A DNA stretch of 64,000 bases. Source: Anastrepha obliqua. Lineage: Eukaryota; Arthropoda; Insecta; Diptera; Tephritidae. The translations under genes and the position numbers were made by a program. Below the pieces are notes generated by a model that was not told where the DNA came from, made no database searches, and saw nothing but the letters and a program-made list of their open reading frames with translations. The stretch is from contig NC_072893.1 of assembly GCF_027943255.1 (NCBI RefSeq), positions 15,956,001-16,020,000 of the forward strand. Reading direction: 5' to 3'. This document shows, piece by piece, positions 58,620 to 64,000 of this stretch (within the stretch, counting starts at the first letter, position 1; every line of letters begins with the position of its first letter).

Positions 58620-59527
58620 GTGTAGCTAATTCCTTGATATATCCACCTTAGAACGCGTCGCCGCTATCAAAGATTAATGGAACCTAATGAAATACCGGTG
58701 CAATTTTTAGCTGAACGAGCATTGAGTAAAATACATACCGGATGTATTCAATAATAATTTGCTTCTCTTTTCAAACTAAAATTTTTTCCTATTTAACAAT
58801 AACGTAAAATTTGTGAGCACTGCGAACTCAGTTTAGTACATTGAGGATAATCGTGCGAACATATTTACAGTGTACATTGTCTAGACTTAAAGTATTTACA
58901 ATATCAGGGGAGGCGTGGATTCTACTTCATAAGCATTTCTTATAAATCATACAGACATATATATACTTTTTAATATTTAACAAATCGCTCGTAATACTGC
59001 GTTTGGCTGACTATTCTTTCATATTTTATTTAGCATTTATATACCATTAATACATTTCTTAAACATACATACGCAAGTATTTCATACCTTCACTAATACA
59101 AATACTTCTGCAAAGCATTTTGTTATTATTTTATATTTTTATTTCGGTTTTTCTTCTATTTCATAGCTAAACTATTCATATTTCACTTTAAAGTTTGCTG
59201 GGTTATTTAACTTCAAAGGCCGCCAAGCAACTCGTAGCTATGTCAGCTGCTAAAAAATACAGTCAACAGTCATTGTCATAGAAACACATTTCGCTAGAGA
59301 GGTAACATTTAACTCAGTTATTCATTCTTTGCTTTCTGCTAAATATTTTTATATTCCAATATCTGATTGCATATTTTAATTACTTATTTTTTGTCATTAA
59401 TTTTTATCTTATTACATTTATTTATTGAGCCGCGCTATTACTTATAATACCTATTATGTTTGTTTGGTTTTATTATTTATTTTATTTCTTTATTTGTTTA
59501 CTTCGCATTCGCTTGTCTTCGGTGAAG
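58620..59527 (-). other. 3' flank and probable 3' UTR of the DIP-gamma-like gene
   Basis: AT-rich sequence lies below the stop codon. Minus-strand AATAAA hexamers (TTTATT on plus) cluster around 59410-59500 and could serve polyadenylation. No other coding sequence is visible, and the true transcript end cannot be placed from sequence alone. Confidence 0.4.
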
Positions 59528-59776
59528 CTATAAATTGTCTGAACTTTGTCTTCTTACCGTTGTAACTGCTGCAGTTTTTATTGTTGTTTTTGTGACAGTC
59601 GCTGCAAGCGACACCAGCAGCGTCAGCACCAGCATATATATTGTATTTTGCCGCCTACTCAGCGTTTGACTTCCGCTTTGCAGGTCCGCATCGCTGCCAC
59701 GCTCCTTGTAGAGGCGTCCGTTTTGATTGCGTGAGCCATCCTCGTGGCGATTATCTTTGAGTGTGGCATCATTTTT
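59528..59776 (-). CDS. DIP-gamma: DIP-gamma-like receptor, terminal exon with hydrophobic C-terminus
   Basis: The exon follows a CTATAG acceptor in phase 0 and reads 82 codons to a TAG at 59528-59530. It begins KNDATLKDNRHEDGSRNQNG and continues RLYKERGSD; I recall DIP-gamma having SEDGSRNLNGRLYKD here. A hydrophobic run NTIYMLVLTLLVSLAATV lies near the end, suiting the GPI-attachment signal or membrane tail expected of DIP proteins. About 20 mostly polar residues follow it, which is unusual for a GPI signal. A consensus donor (ACG|GTAAGA, GT at 59557-59556) sits inside this polar tail, so splicing to another exon is possible. Several minus-strand AATAAA-type signals occur within about 150 bases below the stop. 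Confidence 0.82.
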   Translation of the reverse strand, partial: KNDATLKDNRHEDGSRNQNGRLYKERGSDADLQSGSQTLSRRQNTIYMLVLTLLVSLAATVTKTTIKTAAVTTVRRQSSDNL

Positions 59777-59992
59777 CTATAGAAAAGGAGTATAAAAAAT
59801 ACAATTTTAAGGCGGATGGATGATGTATAATAAGTGATGGAGTTAGCAAAAAAAGTAATACAGAGAGGAAAAAAAAAATTAAAAAAAAAAAAAATTTAAT
59901 AAAAATGTCTATTGACGATTTGCCCATATTGAGAAATGTATTTTATTGAAGATCAAATGAATTTATTACTGTTTGGTTAGCTTAAAGAGAGT

Positions 59993-60545
59993 GTTCTTCT
60001 TGATTGGCGCGATAACAGCTTACGCGATTTTGACCAAGTTTAACAAAGTGCGTCAATCATTTTTTTCTCGTACTAACCGGTGCCAGTTGGAAACACCAAG
60101 TGAGGCCAAGCCTTCTTCTTCCTCTGTTACCACCAGCTGGTACTGCATCAAATACTTTCTGAGCCGCAGCGTTTGTATCCATACGGACGACATGACCCAG
60201 CCAACGCAGCCGCTAGACCTTTATTTGCTTCGCTGTGTCTATGTTGTTGTAATGCTCATACAGCTCATTGTTCCAACGCCTACGATACTCGCCATCGCCA
60301 ACGCGCAAAGGTCTAAAAATCTTCTGCGCCATACGTTAGGACGGGCATGATCAGATTTTTACAGAGTGTTAGTTTAGTTCGTCGCGAGAGGACTTTACTA
60401 CTTAGGCCAAAGTGGCACTTTTTGGCTAGAGAGATTCTCTTCTGGATTTCACTGCTGAGAGTGGTTGACCGATAATAACGCGGAGAATAGGAGGGTTGAA
60501 TGAGTGAATGAAAATGGGGCTTACAATTCGTCATCGTATCACCAT
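59993..60545 (-). mobile_element. RTE-like LINE 3' fragment
   Basis: The minus strand reads RISLAKKCHFGLSSKVLSRR, TKLTLCKNLIMPVLTYGAED, FGPLRVGDGEYRRRWNNELY-like text near 60290, LRWLGHVVRMDTNAAAQKVF near 60190 and the C-terminal end near 60020. The 3' terminus (59993-60045) matches bases 422-470 of the window. The RT catalytic part is missing. It lies in a DIP-gamma-like intron. Confidence 0.8.
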
Positions 60546-61300
60546 CGAACCTTCTACTCATCACAGTACCTCACCTAAAACCAGTTCTCTTTATAAACCT
60601 AAGCCTTTTGAGCCTGACGAAAGCCTTTCTTCCAGGCGAGATATCTCATAGTTCCTAGCGTTATGGCATCACATTCGAGCAGAAGGTGTGCTGGAGTCTA
60701 CGAGGAGTGATCTCAGAAACGAGAAAAGTCATTGGATCATTAGTTTGCTCTTAGAGAGTTTTATGAGTGAACTAATTCTCATTTGATTATATCCCTTTAG
60801 TAGGGATTTCGCCTAGCGTAATCCCAAAGTTTAATGTTAGCTTCATTTCTAACGCTCTCCTTCTTTGATAGGGAAGAACTCTGGTCCTATTAGTAGCGAG
60901 CCTCTAGCCTCTCTAACCAGTGCATCCGCTACTTCTTTCCCAGTACAGGGACTCATTTCCCAGCAAATTTAATTTATTGATATACTCAAGTACTAATGAG
61001 GACTTAACCTCAAAGGATGACAACGCTTTGAGTGTCGCCTGACTGCTGCCTGAAATAGAAATTCGCTTATTCAGGAGGTTCCTGTCTAAGTTGATTTCTG
61101 TACATAGACACATGATATACACTTCCGCCTGGACGATGCTGGGAAAACTACCCATCATCTCTAGGTAGCTGGGTAAGTGAGAGCTTCAGGCTCAATGCGC
61201 TCATGTTCTTCGATGGTATTACTTCTCCTTTACCAACACCTTCAATAGTCATGTTCAACAGGGTGTGCTTGGTCCTGAGTGAGGGATGTCGTGCAGGGTC
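60546..61300 (-). mobile_element. RNase H-type LINE fragment with 3' UTR
   Basis: The frame 61158-60913 on minus reads MGSFPSIVQAEVYIMCLCTE, INLDRNLLNKRISISGSSQA (the RNase H TDSQA motif decayed to SGSSQA), TLKALSSFEVKSSLVLEYIN and LNLLGNESLYWERSSG. The 3' part 60546-60790 parallels 31797-32110 (CTACTCATCACAGTACCTCA on plus) and is the putative 3' UTR. It abuts the RTE fragment and lies in a DIP-gamma-like intron. Confidence 0.7.
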
Positions 61301-61557
61301 GTGACTAGGGGTCGCGGGGTTGTTATGCTCGTCAAAATATTTCTAGAAATTCTGAATAAAAAATGTGGCGTTTTAACGAAGATTTGTTCATTTTTTTATA
61401 TGGTACGTATTGAACTATATTTTTATAAAACAATAAAAAAGAAATAATATAATAAATAAGAAATAAATAAATTGTGCAAACTCGTCAATAGTTCACTGCA
61501 GGTCCTCAATGCTTAAACAAAAAAAAAAAATTGATTCTGTTCGAACTCAACACTTAC

Positions 61558-61610
61558 CGCAACTTCGTTATCATCTTCTCGTTGATTTTTCTTTCCAGGT
61601 CTCTCCATTT
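61558..61610 (-). CDS. DIP-gamma: DIP-gamma-like receptor, 53-nt linker microexon
   Basis: This 53-nt exon lies between a TTTACAG acceptor and a GTAAGT donor on the minus strand. It begins with AA, completing a Glu codon split after the Ig3 exon, and encodes MERPGKKNQREDDNEVA, ending in phase 0. From memory, Drosophila DIP-gamma has the very similar stretch EMERPGKK followed by an acidic DD..NEV run directly after Ig3. That agreement is the strongest evidence for the gamma paralogue. The segment is a charged juxtamembrane linker with no fold expected. It is too short to be found by ORF length and was recognised by phase matching and splice sites. Confidence 0.85.
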
Positions 61611-61708
61611 CTGTAAAGAGAATTTCAATTGTATCCATTAGACCTTCGAATCTTACGGCAGGTAAGAGAAAATGAAAGGTTAAAGGTCATGCGTTTACAA
61701 AATCCCTA

Positions 61709-62252
61709 TTAAGTGGTGTGTGGTAGTCAGAATTTAAAAAAATTGGATTTTTTTACATTTTCTTAAAGTATGATATCTTAAAAAAATTGTGTGACAATTT
61801 TAACAAAGGGCACTAGGGCGCTCCGGAGCAGATAGCAAAACTTTAAATGCGTTTTTCTCAAAACTATGTTTTTTGAACTGATGATCAGTGTAACTTAAAA
61901 ACCGCTTAGTAAATTTCAATAAAATGTATACTGCTGTTGAAAAACATAAAAAACTGGTGCGATTTTTCTTTCAAAATTTCGATTTTTTTAAACAATTAAT
62001 TGTCTGGTTTTTTCTCGAAAATCTGAAAAACATTTCCTGACGCCGCCATATCGTTAATTTCGAAAAAAAAATCTTCCATCAGGCACAAGATTTGCTATTA
62101 ATAAAACTAATTTCTCTTGTCCGATTGGTTTTAGATGAATTTCCACTATCACTATCATTATTTTTGTAAAATTAAGCAACTGACTAGCAAAAATAAAAAA
62201 AAGATTGAAAATCATCATATTTTCGGGCCTCTGACTACCCCTAACCTCTTAA
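61709..62252. mobile_element. MITE with TTAA ends in a DIP-gamma-like intron
   Basis: The two ends match as imperfect inverted repeats: TTAAGTGGTGTGTGGTAGTC at the left against TTAAGAGGTTAGGGGTAGTC read from the right end on the other strand. The TTAA at each edge fits the target site used by piggyBac-type elements. The 0.54-kb interior has no transposase. A 17-bp core (GCGTTTTTCTCAAAACT, 61849-61865) also occurs inverted at 18077-18093, so the family is dispersed. The insertion lies wholly inside the intron 61611-62342. Confidence 0.55.
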
Positions 62253-62342
62253 ATTATTTTTGTAAGTATTTTATTGTCACTCTATCCCCAAAAGTATTCT
62301 CTACTTCAATAGACAATTTTAATTTATCTCCTATACACTCAC

Positions 62343-62513
62343 CATACAATCGTATCGTTCCTTCCGTGTCGCCAATACTATTCTTCGAGATGCATTTGTA
62401 ACCACCAAAATCACTGGTCTGTAAGCGCCTGATATGCAAAATCATCTCAATGGCGTACATATTGTTTTCCTTTTCGGTGAGGACATACCGATCGCCAGCA
62501 ATAATCATTTCAC
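62343..62513 (-). CDS. DIP-gamma: DIP-gamma-like Ig receptor, exon for second half of Ig domain 3
   Basis: The exon has a CAG acceptor and a GTGAGT donor on the minus strand. It starts with GT, completing the split Gly codon of the upstream exon, then reads 56 codons and ends with one G. The peptide starts EMIIAGDRYVLTEKENNMYA and contains DFGGYKCISKNSIGDTEG, which holds the second Ig cysteine and the tyrosine-corner motif (DxGxYxC) of an I-set domain. Together with the upstream exon it completes one Ig fold (Cys-Trp-Cys) with no stop or gap. Reading frame and splice phases agree on both sides, so this is a live exon rather than a pseudogene trace. The 598-bp intron upstream holds nothing I recognise. 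Confidence 0.9.
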
Positions 62514-63111
62514 CTGAGAAATAAAATTAAATACAAAGAGAAATTTTGAAATCCTGACAAATCCAAGAAAAAATGTGTTGGTCAAAGCAAAACTAATGCT
62601 GCAGATAAAAGAAAAATTTAATAAAAAGTAGTAGAACCCATCCAAGTAGTGCAGAGAACAAAAGCGAAAAAAGTCGCCCCAACAACGTTGCTGCACGTCA
62701 GTTGAATGAGTTAGACATTTTCAGCTCGTTTTAGAGTGACGATGAAGTGTCACGTAGAAAATGACATGACACTCAGCAGTGGGGGCCAGTGGTGTGACAA
62801 GTGAAGAGTCGAGTTGGTCAGTTCATGAAAGCAGTCAGTCACTCACTCATTCAACTGCTGGAGTGCCGAAAATTGCACGTTGCAACTTCATTTATTCGAT
62901 GGCACGAAGTCAATAAGCTGCAAATTGTTTGTAGCGTCAAGTTGGCAGATTGCATGTTGCACTTTTTCTCAATCCTCAAGTTTATTTGGTGATTGTGATT
63001 TTCTTTCTATTTTTACTGCTTTTGTTATTTGGAATTTGGGTTGTAAAACCTTAAGCTTTGCTGAAGTTTTTTTTCGTTCTGTTTGTTTGCTATTTTGTAT
63101 TGCTTGCTTAC
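62514..63111 (-). other. DIP-gamma-like gene intron (598 bp)
   Basis: This intron is bounded by GTAAGC and CAG on the minus strand and joins the two halves of the Ig3 domain in phase 1. I see no transposon coding remnant or terminal repeat in it. Confidence 0.8.
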
Positions 63112-63231
63112 CATTTTCTCGTTGCCAGTAGTTGATAGCTTTCGGTGATGCTTCCACATTGCAGACCAATGTGACATCGGTTAAAACGGGCGCACCAACC
63201 AATTGATTTGGAACTTGTACCAATGGATGAA
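63112..63231 (-). CDS. DIP-gamma: DIP-gamma-like Ig receptor, exon for first half of Ig domain 3
   Basis: This is the most 5' exon of the gene visible in the window. On the minus strand it follows an AG acceptor after a pyrimidine-rich tract and ends at a GTAAGC donor. It opens with TT completing a split codon, carries 39 codons and ends with the first base of a Gly codon. The peptide begins HPLVQVPNQLVGAPVLTDVT and has the domain's first cysteine in TLVCNVEASP and the core Trp in NYWQREN, an Ig I-set layout. In flies DIPs are neuronal surface proteins that bind Dpr partners during synaptic matching. The gamma assignment rests on remembered similarity to Drosophila DIP-gamma; another DIP paralogue is the alternative. 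Earlier exons (signal peptide, Ig1, Ig2) lie beyond 64000. Confidence 0.88.
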
Positions 63232-63344
63232 CTGGAAATGAGAACAGAAAGAAGGAGTGTAAAAATATTCTTTAAATCTAAAGTTTTTTAAAATATATGT
63301 TTAAAAAAGTAAAAAGTGATAGATTTAAAATTAAAATTTTTTTA

Positions 63345-64000
63345 GATCTACCGTCTTTTTCCGAAAATAAGACACTGTCTTACTTTCGTTTTTTGCATCA
63401 AAATATGCGCTGGGCTTATTTTCGGGGGAGGGCAAAAATAAAAGTATATCTAAATATTTTTATTTAATATTTATTTTACACAGAATACAGAAATTTAAAT
63501 TTATTCAATTACAGTCTACTTTACTTCTTCTAGAACATCGTCATAAATTAAATTCGGAATTATTTTCTGATTTTCTTCCAAATCCATTTCCTATTGAACC
63601 ATTGGTCGGGATCTCTCATGCCTTGCGATTTAGCTACCTTTAAATGAATACTTCTTGCCTGAGTAACCGGTGCATAGGAAACATCTCTGTCAGTTATTTT
63701 GTCCAATGAATTTTTTACCCACACAACTTCTTCTGTTACAAAATTACCTCGATGATTTCTCACCATTCTGTTTTCACTATATTCATTGATTTCCATCCAC
63801 AAATGATCTTTGAAGTGTCTGGAGGTAACTAGTCATTCCTGCCGGAATCATTATTTGATCAATCTTCCTCTCAGCAAGAAAGTTTTTCATGTCTTTAGTG
63901 CGGTGAGTACTGGCTGAATCCCATAGGCAGGTAGATAAAATGGCAAAAGTGCCACAGGCACACTTCAAGTAGCACTTCCGTGCCGTTTTGATACCATAAT
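63345..64000 (-). mobile_element. pogo/Tigger-like DNA transposon, 3' part, running off the window
   Basis: Minus-strand coding remnants match the C-terminal DDE domain of pogo/Tigger transposases: STCLWDSASTHRTKDMKNFL carries a catalytic aspartate, followed by a KIDQIMIPAGMTSYLQTL block. After a frameshift near 63790 the reading continues through MEINEYSENRMVRNHRGNFV and EEVVWVKNSLDKITD to a stop near 63560. Downstream, 63350-63435 holds interleaved inverted motifs (CCGAAAATAAGAC, GTCTTACTTTCG, CTTATTTTCGGGG) that look like the terminal repeat region, bordered by TA. The N-terminal HTH part lies outside the window. It sits in a DIP-gamma-like intron and is certainly broken. Confidence 0.72.

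Larger units (their letters stand above)
59777..61557 (-). other. DIP-gamma-like gene intron filled with LINE remnants
   Basis: This 1.78-kb phase-0 intron has a GTAAGT donor and a CTATAG acceptor. It holds an RTE fragment (59993-60545), an RNase H-type LINE fragment (60546-61300) and a short stretch like one end of the foldback repeat (about 61330-61450). All LINE coding remnants share the minus-strand orientation of the gene. Confidence 0.75.

Overview
The window looks like a non-coding, transposon-rich stretch of a higher-dipteran genome, most likely a tephritid-type fruit fly. The basis is the fly-like intron/exon structure of the one host gene, the many mariner lineages, and RTE, RNase H-type and other LINE remnants of kinds I associate with tephritids. 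No bacterial, viral or organellar genes are visible, and the species assignment is inference.

One host gene is supported: the 3' end of an immunoglobulin-superfamily cell-surface receptor on the minus strand, from 63231 down to 59528. Four exons with consensus GT-AG junctions and matching phases encode the third Ig domain, a short linker and a hydrophobic C-terminal tail. From memory the best match is Drosophila DIP-gamma (Dpr-interacting protein gamma). The 5' exons lie beyond 64000. Its introns hold a TTAA-flanked MITE, RTE and RNase H-type LINE fragments, part of a foldback repeat and a pogo/Tigger-like transposon.

Everything else is mobile or repetitive DNA. About a dozen mariner/Tc1 copies from clearly different lineages are present. 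The best preserved, 18567-19856, has terminal repeats, a TA target duplication and all three catalytic aspartates, but carries one in-frame stop and one frameshift. Others are internally deleted (6421-7487, 12481-13241, 55317-55690). LINE remnants include RTE elements (430-1390, 42896-44090, 59993-60545), Jockey-like pieces (2700-3480, 24320-25200), an endonuclease/RT element (11300-14430) and many RNase H-bearing LINE fragments. Several are nested: a mariner derivative sits in the 11.3-14.4 kb LINE, a 5'-truncated LINE at 46942-47835 splits another LINE with a 6-bp target duplication, and a LINE at 45.84-46.35 kb sits inside a foldback repeat.

Tandem and low-complexity blocks are prominent: a 130-131 bp tandem array (48.94-49.53 kb), a degenerate satellite of about 16 units (51.78-53.29 kb), a hexamer-rich block (25.2-26.16 kb) and A/T-rich blocks (34.41-34.92 and 57.2-58.62 kb). 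I found no CRISPR array, rRNA, tRNA or operon. The best candidate for something undescribed is a foldback-like family whose arms recur at 27.45, 45.5-46.7, 50.33-51.24 and possibly 61.33 kb. Coordinates of decayed elements are approximate unless terminal repeats or splice sites are quoted.
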